From positions 3,606,001 through 3,670,000 of the forward strand of contig BSBM01000712.1 in NCBI GenBank assembly GCA_027924585.1: a DNA stretch of 64,000 nt, given 5' to 3'. The translations under genes were made by a program, and so were the position numbers. This DNA is from Larix kaempferi (lineage: Eukaryota; Streptophyta; Pinopsida; Pinales; Pinaceae). This document shows positions 13,041 to 24,167 of the stretch, in pieces. Below the pieces are notes generated by a model, which did no database searches, was not told the origin of the DNA, and worked only from the letters and a program-made list of their open reading frames with translations. Positions within the stretch are counted from its first letter, which is position 1. Each line of letters starts with the position of its first letter.

Positions 13041-13214
13041 CCCCTGATTTACAGGCAACAACTTGAAGGAACCTGCAACTCCCTGATTTACCAGCACCGA
13101 CTGGAAGGAGGATTACATGTTCCAACCTAAAGGAAGATCCAACTCCCTAATTTACCAATACCGACTGGAAGGAGGCTCCAAATCCCTAATTTACAGGCTC
13201 CAACCTGAAGGATG
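13041..13214 (+). repeat. Degenerate tandem repeat, 4 copies of about 40-60 bp
   Basis: Four imperfect units at about 13042, 13080, 13142 and 13183, each starting CCCTGATTTAC or CCCTAATTTAC and ending (G/C)TGGAAGGA or CTGAAGGA. Confidence 0.6.
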
Positions 13215-13259
13215 CTTCAATCTCCTATCCTTTCTATGTCCTTCCACCTTGATATAAAT

Positions 13260-13560
13260 AAGAATGTCAACCTATCTATGCCACTATCTATGTGTCCTTG
13301 TTCATGTCATTGTCTTTGTCAACTTCTACTTCTATCATTGTCTCTGTTAACTTGTATCACTATCTTTGTCAACATGTACTTGTATCACTATCTTTGTCAA
13401 CCCATACCTGTCACTATCTTCACACTATCACTGTTTGCACATTGTTACTATATTCAATATGTCCCTATCTTAACACGGTAAGTGTCTTCACTCTGTCATT
13501 GTCATAATCATTGTCACTATCATTGTCATTTTCACTATCATAATCACTATCACTATCTTT
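13260..13560 (+). repeat. Low-complexity minisatellite (TCACTATCTTTGTCAAC)
   Basis: Irregular repeats of TCACTATCTTTGTCAAC and TCATTGTC-like words over about 300 bp. The Leu/Ser/Tyr frames here are products of the repeat. Confidence 0.65.
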
Positions 13561-13869
13561 GTCAACTTATACATGCCTTGAATTTGTCCTCCAAATATGA
13601 AATCAACTTATTCCAATATATCCTTCAAATGTGCAACAAAATCCTTCATGAATAGGTTCAAAACATATCTGCAATATAGCCTTTCAATTTGCAGGAAACT
13701 TGCCTTTAAATTTGCAATAGAACCTTCGAGGATAGGCCTAAAAAGATGCCTCTCAAGACTGTAATTGAATTCTAGAAACAATCCCCCTTAGACTTCATCT
13801 GTTTGATTCTTCAAAACTTTAATATCATCATCACCTTCAAACACTAGGTCATTCCAAAAGGAACCCTAA

Positions 13870-14110
13870 ATCATGCTAATAACACCATCATAATGCTTGC
13901 CAATATCACCATACTCTATGCCAAGATAATCACTATAATATATGCAAACATTACAAATATCTATGCCAAGATCATCACCACAATCAGCACGATCTATGTC
14001 ATCACCATGATCTATACCAAGAGCATCACCATAATATATGTGAATAAAATCAGCATGATATATGCCATTACCATGATCTAGACCAAGATCATCACAATAA
14101 TCTATGCAAG
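13870..14110 (+). repeat. Low-complexity repeat around ATCACCATGATCTATGCCAAG
   Basis: Imperfect units of about 21 bp, rich in ATC, ATG and CCA words. The Ile/Thr-rich plus-strand frame is a repeat artefact. A weak PBS-like GGTATCGGAG on the minus strand near 14375 hints that 12.9-14.8 kb may be an old LTR element, but no second LTR was found. Confidence 0.5.
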
Positions 14111-14762
14111 TTCACAATACTTTATGCAAGGTTTTCAACAAGATTCACCAAGAGAGGAGCTCTAGTACATGCACAAGATTCATACCATTGTCAAGAAAAC
14201 AAGATGGACCCTAGTCCATGAGATACATGTATCATTAGAAGAGAAGCCCATAAGAAATAACCATACATTTTTCCAAGATGAAGAAACAATAAAGAAACCC
14301 TTTTCCAAAATAAACTCTATATCATTTCATCACATAGCCCTTACAATAGCATTTCCAACTAGCCAAGAAGTTTGTAACTCCGATACCATATGAGAAATTT
14401 ATGCAAGTTTTCATGAATCTACCTAATCCTCCTCAAAAATTTGGTCCTCTCCTCTCGAAATTTTGTCCTTCTCCTCATGATTTCACACTTTTATCCTATT
14501 ACTTGCACATTTTAAAATAGAGACTTGAATGATGATAAATGAGAAGTTTCAAGTCTTATTTATCCTCTCCAAGATGCATTTAACTTATTTTAGGGAAAAC
14601 ATTTTGTTAATCCCTAAATATGGGCATATTTCCCCCTATATTGTGGTGCATTACATTAGTTTTGATGTCATATTTGGTCCATTAGTTGTAATTTTCATTA
14701 GTATGGTTATATTAGTTACGTCGGCTTGGGTCAGTTAGTTGGAATTGTACCCCTTAGTCTCC

Positions 14763-14770
14763 TATAAATA
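14763..14770 (+). promoter_or_regulatory. LTR-type TATA box
   Basis: TATAAATA in the context CTCCTATAAATAGGAAGG, followed by a pyrimidine-rich start region. It looks like the promoter of a truncated plus-oriented LTR ending near 14834. No partner LTR in the window. Confidence 0.4.
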
Positions 14771-14834
14771 GGAAGGATACCCTTTCATTTATAGTATCTT
14801 ATCTTGTCTTTTCTTGTGTACTTAGTACATTGTA

Positions 14835-16775
14835 TGTAATATCCCTTTCCGAAATATTTCCCAATTTGGTAAATTTTCGAAACTTGGACTAGTGAAGCCC
14901 CAAATTGTCCCAAATGGTTTCAAACTGTGTCTATTGGGGATTGAGGTGTAATAGGACACATTAATTCATCTATTATAGGATTTTACACTTTCTAAATACT
15001 TCAGCTCCTTGCAGTTACAATTAGAATATGAAAGAAATAATTACTAGGAAAATATATGTTGAAACCCCCAAGGGTAGATGGATCCAAAAGACACCTTAGG
15101 ATTTCGAATTGGTTCTAAAGGTATATGAATGGTATTAATACATAAAAATTAACCTCATGGGTGCTTAGAAACTATCATAATTCTGCAACATTCATTTAAC
15201 TTCAGGAGAAGTGGGGGAATTTTACTAGTAAATTCGAGGTTCAAAACCCCCATGGGCAGGGGACAAAGATGGCTTTCCAAATGCTGTAATACATTCCAAA
15301 ATTTCAGAACAGAGGAATGGTATGATAAAGGACTTCAATGGGATCCTCAATTCATCATCAACTATTTTCTATAGGATTCTTCAATTCCCATAAATCAGAT
15401 ATTTGTATTCATGTCTTCACATACGGGGAAATGTGCTAGTAAACTTCACCACTTATTATCAAATTCGAAATTTAGGTTCCAAGGACTTGTGAAATGTTAA
15501 TGAATTATTTATAACATTAATGTCACTCTATACATCAAAAAAATCAAATATATGTACTGATACAAGTCGAAATAAAGCATCTTCAAGCTCCAACAACAAG
15601 ATATAGGGAAAATGGCACCATTTATGCATTGTTTTGTATTTTACATAGTTTCACTTGGTATTTCGACCTGAGAGTCTTTTGAGCATAAAATACAGAGTAT
15701 ATATATCAGAATACAAATTTATGTATATTCTTGGACTCTCACAAAGAGATTAGAATCTCACCAAAGGCGCAATTCCTCCAAGAGCCAAAATATGCAAGGA
15801 AATGTGAGATAGAGGTGAGAACAAGTTGTAGAAGAAAGAACCATGGTCTTCCCTATAGATTCAACCTGAAACTAATAAATCTATTGTAGCTCCAAATGAA
15901 AGGTCTGAATGACCTCTCCAATTGCAAATTAGGATGGGAATCGTTCAGCCTCGAAATTGGTACTAAGGCAAGTAGAGTAAACACTCCACTAGCATGGACA
16001 AGCTAGAAGCTCTCCAAACTGCAAAGATGCAAATAAAAAATTATCAAAAGCTACTCTCCTTTTTTCTTGACTTATATAAACTTCCAAATACCTCCTTATC
16101 TCCAATTCCATCCATGATATTCATTCCAACTCAAATTAGGAAGAGATTCCAATGTATGCCACTTGTCCCTCAAATTCTAGCCTCCTCCTTCACTAAATTC
16201 GAATAGGTGTCTCTTTGGCTGCCCTAACTCCCTTGTGTGCCTTCTTGGAGGCTATTTTTAGCCTTGACATGTCATGTATGTTAGATTTAATAAATCAGGT
16301 ATGATTTTGTCATAAATATCATAGGAATCTTCATCATTGGTGTCATAGAAGCTAGGGAATCTAGCCCAAGTGTCCCACTAGCTCCAAAATGCCTCTTCCT
16401 CTTCCATGGGAGTTACTCTTCCTCTACGTTTCGACCTCATTGAGTCATGCAAATTATTATTCCCTTCCAACTCCCCAATAATAGTGGAATCCACCATGGA
16501 TTCGAATGGGTGAGAGTGGAATGCCATGTGGCATGGGGAATCTAGCTTTGTGTGGGTCCCACACCACCAATGTGTCTCCATGACCAATTTCCACTTTATT
16601 TTCTCATCATAAATATTTATTTAGCCCTAGTTAATATATTCATGTCAAGATAAATTCCATTTGGGTCATATTAGTTCCCTTATTCCAAATCTAATGTTTC
16701 CACCGGCCAACCTAGGAAACTAGTAGATTGGTGGAATTTTACCTTCGTGAGATTTATTTGAATGGGGACATTACA
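14835..16775 (-). repeat. Element 2 3' LTR (left edge tentative)
   Basis: The right edge is firm: ATTACA at 16775 meets a minus-strand purine tract (GGGTGGGGAGGAC, 16776-16788). The left edge is placed at TGTAATATCCC because the other LTR starts TGTAGTGTC, followed in both by an AATTTGGTAAA-like stretch. No gene is visible in the 1.9 kb. Confidence 0.5.
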
Positions 16776-17335
16776 GTCCTCCCCACCCAAGATTGCTTTC
16801 CCTCAAGAAATATCAATTTAGGATGCTGAAAAATTGTTCCTCCTCTATCAGGTGGCCTTCCATGAGCAATGTATCCCAAAACCTTTTCATTCTTGTGTTC
16901 CATGTTGTGGGATGACACTACTTGATTTAGATAGGTGTGCATTCCTCTCAATACCCTTTGCTTTCCTTCTAAATCTTTGAATATCAATTCATGGATTTGG
17001 TAGTAAATTGTATGTTCCCCTATAGAGTACATCCATTTCACTCCCAATACCACATTAGTATCAGCAACATCAACCACATAAAATCTATCAAAGAATGTGT
17101 AATTACCTATGGTGAGTTGTAGCTTTGGAATCCACGTTTTGCACTCCATAGTATGCTGACCTGGAATGATGATTGTGAATCCATTGAATGGTTCAACAGA
17201 TAGCTTTCTCTTCTCGACCATGGATGCATCAATGAAATTATGTGTGGCTCCTCCATCTACCAACATCAAAACCCTTTGTCCTTGTAGACCTCCTTGGCAT
17301 CGAATAGTGTGGAAATGAGGCACTCCTAAAAGCAC
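16754..17335 (-). pseudogene. Element 2 aspartic protease
   Basis: A retropepsin-like segment in the same frame as the upstream gag. The active-site motif LVDGGATHNFID and the downstream flap-side motif VVLGVKWM are present, as expected of the gypsy protease that cleaves Gag-Pol. The frame runs on past the protease into the purine tract and stops a few codons into the LTR, which shows that the RT end was deleted rather than shifted out of frame. An in-frame stop just upstream separates it from gag, so it is not expressible as found. Confidence 0.85.
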
Positions 17336-17339
17336 TGAT

Positions 17340-18715
17340 AGTCTCCCTTTATCAGGTAATGGATGATCTTATTCCTTTTTCTCTTCCTCTAGTATGGCAT
17401 ATCCCTCTTCTTGGGATGAAATATTTCCTCCCTCTTCCATACCCCGATCATACTCATCATCATAAATTACTTCAATGAATTGTACCTTTCCCTTAGCACA
17501 TTTACGCCTTGGTACCCATGGTTGGAAGCACGTGTCACATAGTTTCTTCCTTTTGATTTCTTCCCTTCTTGGTACCTATTTCTTATACTTTCCAAATTCA
17601 TCTTCTTTCCACGGATTCTTTTCAAATCTGAATTGGGAAGGAAAGTTGGTTTTGGGGGGAACCCTTATCATTTGTAGCACATTTTGCAAATCTCTTTCCA
17701 AGTTCATGGCATCCTTCAATGAATTAGGTTTGTGGGATTTAACTAAACCTTTTAAGGGTTCAACAAAACCTTCAGTAAATAGAAATACTAATCTTACCAT
17801 ATATATATCAGCCACCTTAGCTGATAATGTTTGGAATTCCGACATATCCTCAGCAGGGGTTCCAACTTGCTTCAATTGGGATAGTTCCTTGAAAGGCAAT
17901 TCTGGGTCTTTTTGCTCAAATATTTCTACAACCCTGTAAACAAACTCTCCATATGTTGTAACCTGATCATGACCCAAAGTTTTCATACCATTGAACCACC
18001 AATCATTGGCTTCTCCTTCGAGATTCAAAATAGCCATTTTTGAAGCATCCCCTTCCACCATTGGATTCAACTAAAAATAGATATCTAGTTTTTGTACCCA
18101 AGTATTTGCAAAACTTTGAGATGAGCCATCAAAAGTGGGAAGGGTTATTTTGAAAATGGCATAATTCAATTCTTTATTTTGAAATGGATTCCTATTACCT
18201 TCCCTCATTTTGAGTTTGTTTGAAACAGTAAAGTATTGATCAAAGGGTAGAGTCCTTCTACAATCTTCACTCAACTTTTCCCATTCTTTTACAACTTCCT
18301 GTATATCAAATCTGGTGTTAGGTTCTTCTTTGACATCAAGAAATTTAGGTGTATTAGGACTTACTAAACTCTTAAATTCATTACGTCTATTATGAGGTTC
18401 TGTCCTTGAGAAAATGTTTTCACCCATTGCCTTCTTTTCCTCAAAAAAAGAACTACTGTTGCGCCCTATTGCTCCTTTTCTTCCAATTTGACTAGCCAAA
18501 AATTTGAACCCTTTCATGATCTATTTTTTCAGGTATTCAAAGAATGGTTTCATGAATTTAGTAAATTCCTCCTTATCATCTGAGGTTCCCTTCTCATCCC
18601 TAGCCATAGTTTCAACAAAATGCACTCCTTTTCCTACTTCTGCCTCTTCAACAAAAACACTTTCAGTTTCAAGTTCTAAGGGTGGGGGATGATTTCTTTG
18701 GATTCTTAGCTTCAT
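17340..18715 (-). pseudogene. Element 2 gypsy gag
   Basis: Minus-strand frame starting at about 18715. It matches retrotransposon gag: LPTFDGSSQSFANTWVQKL, then GEANDWWFNGMKTLG, then the capsid-like stretch ending LERDLQNVLQ. A degenerate zinc knuckle CDTCFQPWVPRRKC has Arg where the family has His, so metal binding would be impaired. Stops occur near 18521, 18071, 17576 and 17368, but there is no frameshift across gag and protease, which is notable for an old copy. Confidence 0.8.
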
Positions 18716-18747
18716 AAATGGTCATCCACATCAAGTGCAAGGACCAT

Positions 18748-18759
18748 GCTCTGATACCA
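18748..18759 (-). promoter_or_regulatory. Element 2 primer binding site
   Basis: The minus strand reads TGGTATCAGAGC, the perfect plant initiator tRNA-Met PBS, two bases inside the LTR that begins at 18762 on the plus strand. Confidence 0.9.
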
Positions 18760-18761
18760 CT

Positions 18762-19450
18762 TGTAGTGTCTTTTATTAAGAAATTTGGTAAAATTGGAAA
18801 AATTGCACTTTTGGGCCAATTCAACCCTTAGACTAATATTGACTTAGCTGCTTCCAAATGGCTCACACCCCATCAAATAGGATTTTTATTCAGCTATTTT
18901 CTTCAATCAATCCATGGAATACCCTTTCTAATCTATTTCTGTTCTTTTTGGAAAATTTTTGCATAACATTTGGTATCAAAGCTCTTTCCTTGGGACTAGG
19001 TGCTTCAAAATGGTCATCTTGAAATATTCGCTATAAAACATTTTCAACATGTTTTCCAACATCAAGGCTTGAGATCCCCATAAGAAAAGGGATGAACTAT
19101 CTCTGGTGTAAGTTTTAAATCTTGAACCCTAACAAATTTGGAGTTATTTGCATATGAATTTAAGGAATCTCACTAGTCCAAAAACTAGTCTCAAACAAGT
19201 GTGATGGGTAAAATTGTTATATCCAGGGCATACAAGATCCAAATTGAGTGAGACCTCTTGCATTGTAAATAGGACTTACGAAGGTATTAGTGGTAACATT
19301 TTAGACTCGGATCCAAAATATTTGACACATGGAAGTCTGTACAAGTTCACTCTTCTAAAAAGGCTGGAAATAACAAGCATTGGGAAATTTGTCATATCTT
19401 TCTATTGGCATATCAAAATTAGGTCAGACATATGGAATTACAGAGAGGAT
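18762..19450 (-). repeat. Element 2 5' LTR, truncated by element 3, possibly joined to element 4 LTR
   Basis: Starts TGTAGTGTC next to the PBS and is cut at 19450, where element 3 was inserted. The uninterrupted target continues at 38331. Within about 140 bp there it reaches a degenerate PBS of plus-oriented element 4, so part of this stretch may be element 4's 5' LTR. I could not place the junction. Confidence 0.5.
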
Positions 19451-19679
19451 TGTTGTGGCCACAACAGATCCCATGCTTAGCTAAAGCACGGGAGCCCCAT
19501 TTTTAATAAATTCAAAGGTATATGGGAAAGTTTCCATTTGTGAATATGATTTTTCGGTTTAGATGTCTTTAAATCTATTGCCCATATATTCATGCTTCAT
19601 TTTTTCTGCCTAAACTGGATTATCTCTAAGTGTTTGGTTTGCAAAAATATTTAATTTTTGAGTATCCTAATGTTTTTCT

Positions 19680-20070
19680 CTACCAACCCAAAACCCGAAA
19701 CCCAAAAGTTTCGAGTGCGGGAAATTGGTGTTCTAATTTTTTTTGGATTTTCGTCATCCCGAAACCCGCAACCTGAAAGTTGCAAGTGTGGGATTTCATT
19801 TTTTGAAGTTTGTTTTATATAAACATGAAACCCGACAATGTCGCGTTGCGGGAATCTAGATTTTTGTTTGTAAGTTTTAATAAACCCGAAACCCGACAAT
19901 ATCGTGTTTCGGGATTTGGAAATTACTTTTTAAACCTTGCATTTGATTGCGTCTTGAAACTTGCAACCCGCAACTATCGGGTTGCGGCTTACGAGAACTT
20001 GGTTTTGATTTGGTTATATTTCGAAACCCGAAACATGCCAGTGTCGGTTTTTGGCTTTCGGGAATGGTAA
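19680..20070 (+). repeat. Array of six hairpin-forming units, about 65 bp each (5' LTR copy)
   Basis: Six degenerate units start near 19694, 19758, 19823, 19882, 19951 and 20017 (spacings 59-69 bp). Each has a left half rich in CCCGAAACCCG and a right half such as GTTTCGGG or GTTGCGGG, so each folds on itself, for example CCCGACAATATCGTGTTTCGGG with short loops. The array ends about 110 bp before a TATA-like box and is conserved at the same place in the 3' LTR (32875-33262). It may act as a promoter or enhancer module, or as structured RNA. The short frames read through it are artefacts. Confidence 0.8.
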
Positions 20071-20178
20071 ATAAAAGCTTTAATTGTGTCTCTGAACCCG
20101 ATCCCGCATCTTGCGTCGGTTAATCTCAGCCGTTCATTACTCTCAATCCTATGGTCGTGATTTAACTTCGGTAAGTTG

Positions 20179-20187
20179 ATAAATATA
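20179..20187 (+). promoter_or_regulatory. TATA-like box upstream of LTR gene (5' LTR)
   Basis: ATAAATATA in GATAAATATAGGG, kept identically in the 3' LTR at 33372-33380. It lies about 205 bp before the LTR gene's ATG and about 110 bp after the hairpin array. Confidence 0.45.
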
Positions 20188-20297
20188 GGGTTTTTTCTAT
20201 TTTTCGTTATCATTTTTACTCGCTGAAATTACTCCATTGTGCTGATTTTACCATGGATTTCTTGCTTCAACTAATTGCCTGTTTTCAGTTATCATAG

Positions 20298-20385
20298 GTA
20301 GGATTGTTGTCATTTCATTTTTCGGTTGGTCTCTTCGCTGTTGGTGATTGTTGTTTTTTATTTTTGTTTTCTTTTATTTTGTCAG
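20298..20385 (+). other. Candidate 88-nt 5'UTR intron of LTR gene (5' LTR copy)
   Basis: GTAGGATTG donor, strongly T-rich body, ATTTTGTCAG acceptor, ending five bases before ATG 20391. The 3' LTR copy (33491-33578) has the same length and the better donor context CAG/GTAGGA. Inference from splice-site form only. Confidence 0.4.
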
Positions 20386-20390
20386 AAATT

Positions 20391-23300
20391 ATGAATTTTG
20401 CCACTATGTCAAGAAGTACACGGTCCAAGGCCATTCTCAGAGATACCCTAACTAAAGAACCCAACTTTGGTATCTTCTCAGATACCAGCGGGAAGGTCAC
20501 CGAGACTTATCAAATGGATTGGTCTCGGATTTATGCTATATTTGAAAACGATGACCTTTCGTAGGTAAAAATTGATAGGCCTACCTATGAGAAGATTAGG
20601 GCTTCCCAGATTCATGCTATTGCTGCACGACCCATATTACCTTATACAGATACAGTGAAGTGGATAGTTGAGAACGCTAGTGTCAAAGACTGGTCTTTCA
20701 ATGATACTTTGGGGAATCCACTGAATCATTTCCATCCTGATGTTTTCACCCAAGCTTTTTCTCTCATGCCACATGAGCAGACCCTATCTCCTAACTTCAT
20801 CCAATCCTCCAAGTCCCATTACAATTTTGCCGAAATGTTGAAGTCTTAGATGATAAAACCAAATGCTTTCGTGCTTAAGCCTGAAAATCTATATCCAATT
20901 GCCTAGTTCAAGGAACCTTATTATCTGCTAGTGGCTATGTTTTGTGGACTATTCGGACTCCCCAACTGTTCGTTGTTTAATGTTGAATGGGTGCCTATAG
21001 TGCATCATGTCTTGACTACCGACGAGTCCTTACCATGGGCTTCCATCTTGTCCTGAGAATTAAAAAATGCTATCTAAGATTACCAGAAGTCTCTTGCCTT
21101 CAAAAAACCACATTTCATTTTGTCTACCTATGTAATTGATGTTTACTGCTCAGAATTTCAATACCCCAACTTGAACTGGAATTGGACTCCAGTAGACCCA
21201 CTTGTGCACATCTATCATTCAATCTTATGGGAAGAAAACTTTATCCCTCTATTCTATGATATATGTGATCAATTCTTGGGCACTGTCTATTTCAAGATTT
21301 TTAAGCAAGAAGCACCAGCATTTTCGATTGATGCCAAAGCACTCATCAATACTATCGGTGACTGGTATGTGTGTGACTATTTCTCATGTATCAGGGTCTG
21401 GGGTAGTAATATTGTGCATCTGTTACCCAGAATTGTCCCTGACAGGTTGGCTTTGCAGGAACTTTCATTTCAAACTGTGACTGATGGTATGTATAAGAAG
21501 CTTACAGGTCCTAGAAAGAAGGGATGGCCTAGATTCCCTTTGAACCTTGGGTCATTGGTCATCCCAACCTCCAATTGGGAAACAATCCTTGGTGAGCAAA
21601 TGGTTGATTTCAAATTGGGATTTGCCCCTAAAAGAAAGCATGACCCCAAGAAGTTATTGGATGCACACTTCAAGCAAACCCATATTAAAATGGGTTGTGT
21701 GCATGAAAACATCCCAGATGACTCTATCTATCATGGAGTCAATTCATTTTCTAAAGTTCTTGCTAGAGCAAAAGACCCTGAAGAGCAGCATAACATTCTG
21801 CAATATCAGAAGGAATTAAAGCTCAGGGTGCTAAGCTATAGGAAATTGGAGCTGGACTTGCTAGATAAAGTAAGAAGAGAAAGAGAAGCTCAGGAAGCTA
21901 ATTCTCATCAAATGGTGGTTCATTCAGAACAAGGAAAAGGAAAAACCCCCATTGAGGATTCTCCCCCCAAGAAAACAACAAAACAGGTCAAATCCTTGTT
22001 ATATACCTCTCAGCAATTTTAGAAATATCTAGCACAATTGACATCAGTATTGAAGACTCATTGTGCAGATCCCCAGAAGGTTACTATGGATTCGCAAATG
22101 ATGGAGCCTTCAAACCCTCTTGAAATCATCAGTGCAGCTTTGTAAGAAAACAGTGATTTGGTGGTTACCCATGCCAGCTAAGCGAAAAGGAAAAGGATCC
22201 ATGCCAATCCACTCCCCAATGTTCAAACTATTTACTGTGATATTGCTGAAGAACCTGAACCCCCAGTTTCAGTAACTGAGGAGATTACAGAACAATGCAA
22301 GATGCTCACAAACTTGTTAAATGTTATTGAGGTGGACTACTCTACTCAGGAACAGTCATTTGACGACACCTCTGTTCAGGATTCTTCGGTTTCAACATCT
22401 CAGTTAACATCAGTTCAACAATTTTCTGCTTCATTTTCAGAGCACCTACCTCCATTTTCATTGTCTCAACTGTTCAACAGTATAACTTCTTCTTCCACTG
22501 CACTTTTAGGTAGTCAAGATTTTTTCTCTATTCCTAAGTCCATGATGCCAAAAGCTCAAACCACCATCATTCCTACACAGTCACCTAAACCTATTCTGTT
22601 AATACCTTCCATGGATAAATTCACATCCATTCCTCTTCCCATTCCATCCACCATCCCAATTCAGGATAATCTTTCTGCAATACCTCAATCTATACCATTA
22701 GCTATCTTTGTTTCACCTAGCATCGAGGAACCACCTATAGTTCCTTCCCTGTCATCAACTCCCAATGCTAAAGAACAGACTCTTCTGTCTGAAGTTTCCA
22801 TTTCGGTCCCTTCACCTACACAGGTCCAGTCACTTGTTCAAGATGTTTCTGTCTCAGTGGTCATTCCCCAAGTTACTATGTCTATCCCCCACCCTAGTGG
22901 TATTATGACACCTTCAATAATATCCACTGTTAATGTTATTCCCATCACTATTGAGGTGGTTGATGAATATGTAGATGAAGATGTGGTTCCTATTGGAAGC
23001 TATTTCTATAATAAGGAAGAGAGGACAGTATTCAAGAAAACAAGGAAGAGAAGTAAAGATGAGTAGCTGTTGGAATCACCTGCTCCGATTCAAGTCTTAT
23101 GGGCTCAACAAACTGGTGATCCTCAGGCTGGAGCCATTGAAGCAGCAATAGTTTTGGGATCTTTCGCTGGTGCCAATATAGATTCAGTTCAGTTACTGAA
23201 CAGAGAGGTTGATCTTAAAAAGGAAAGAGTCAAGGAACTAGAAGATGAGTTGGTCATGATTAAGGATGAACATAGCCTCCATGTGGCTAATATCATACAG

Positions 23301-24167
23301 GAATTGATGGAATGCTTACATGCATCAGAACAGGAGAACATCTCCCTTCAGAATCAACTTAACACAGAAAAAACTCAGAACTCCATCCATGCGGAAAAGA
23401 TAGCAATCTTGGAGATCCAAGTTGGATTTGTAACACCAAATGTAGCTTCAGCTAGTTTTTCTAAGTTTACACCATAGGAGTTCAAGGATCTGGCCTTGGA
23501 GGTTAATCATGGACATTATCGATTGCTTGAAAAGTTGTACATTGCACAAGATGAAATTAGGGAGACGTTTATTATCTTTGACAAACTCTCTTCTGACCTT
23601 GAGGTACAGAAAATCAAGAGAATTCAGGCTTCCAAAGCTCAGGACAAGGTTAGTGAATGGCAAGGGTATATTAAAAATGTCCCAGTGGACCTCCCAATTC
23701 CTAGCAGTCTTCAGATGAAGAAGAACAAAGCCTCCCTGAATACCTGGATCGAATTCAATGACTCCGCTGAAGAGATCATTAGAAAATCCAAAGACATTTG
23801 CACTCGACGTTGGTATGCAGCTGATAATATCATGGAAGCTCTACATCTCCCATATATGGATCCTATTTTGCAGGCCCTTCCACCTAAATGTAAGCTGGAA
23901 GAAGTGGAGCGTGAATGTGAAGAAACTGCAAAGAAGATCCAGGCTATTGAAGCAATCAACATTGATCACGTGGATGCTTTGATGAGGAAACCGCTCTCCT
24001 TTGAGGGCAAGATCCATTTCTACCTTCGTACTTGGCATAAGCTCGCGAAGCATGACATGGAAAACAACATATGTAATGCCCAAATAGGCCTAGAATCTAT
24101 CAACTATCCAAACATAGATGAATTGTTGGAGATATATGATAAGTGGCAGGATTTTCTGGCCCAATAG
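20391..24167 (+). pseudogene. LTR-encoded large protein, 5' LTR copy (function unknown)
   Basis: One continuous frame of about 1,258 codons, from MNFATMSRSTRS to a TAG at 24165. It is not gag, pol or env. Layout: a globular N-terminal half (about residues 1-480) with W/F-rich motifs such as HFHPDVFTQAFSL, LFGLPNCSLFNVEW and GDWYVCDYFSCIRVWGSN; a charged helical stretch (KLRVLSYRKLELDLLDKV); a Pro/Ser/Ile-rich linker; a basic, nuclear-signal-like FKKTRKRSK; then a long coiled coil (LKKERVKELEDELVMIKDEH) and a helical C-terminus. Stops at 20562, 20847, near 20904, 21054, 21069, 22020, 22143, 22179, 23064 and 23476 break it; most are sense codons in the other LTR. It resembles extra ORFs of unknown role found in some plant gypsy elements and, loosely, the element 7 protein at 59052-60528. 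Confidence 0.75.

Larger units (their letters stand above)
14835..19450 (-). mobile_element. Element 2: old gypsy gag-protease element, 5' LTR cut by element 3
   Basis: The minus-strand order is LTR (from 19450 leftward), PBS, gag, protease, purine tract, LTR. The interior is only about 2.0 kb (16776-18761) and jumps from protease straight to the polypurine tract, so RT, RNase H and integrase are missing: a gag-pro non-autonomous element. The visible LTR ends share TGTA starts but are strongly diverged, implying age. The right LTR is interrupted at 19450 by element 3, so the outer boundary and TSD cannot be checked. Confidence 0.75.

Noticed and set aside
13212-14081. Plus-strand frames rich in Leu/Ser/Tyr and Ile/Thr
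   Set aside because: Direct products of low-complexity repeats.
14360-14400. PBS and LTR start for a further minus-strand element at 14390
   Set aside because: TGGTATCGGAG is PBS-like, but no second LTR, PPT or coding region supports it, and the nearby TATA points the other way.
17475-17939. 154-codon plus-strand frame
   Set aside because: Lies opposite the element 2 gag, which has clear family motifs on the minus strand.
19651-20213. Short frames on both strands in the LTR hairpin array (also 32844-33406)
   Set aside because: They translate the repeat units themselves, recur in several frames and strands, and have no start context. Treated as artefacts of the array.
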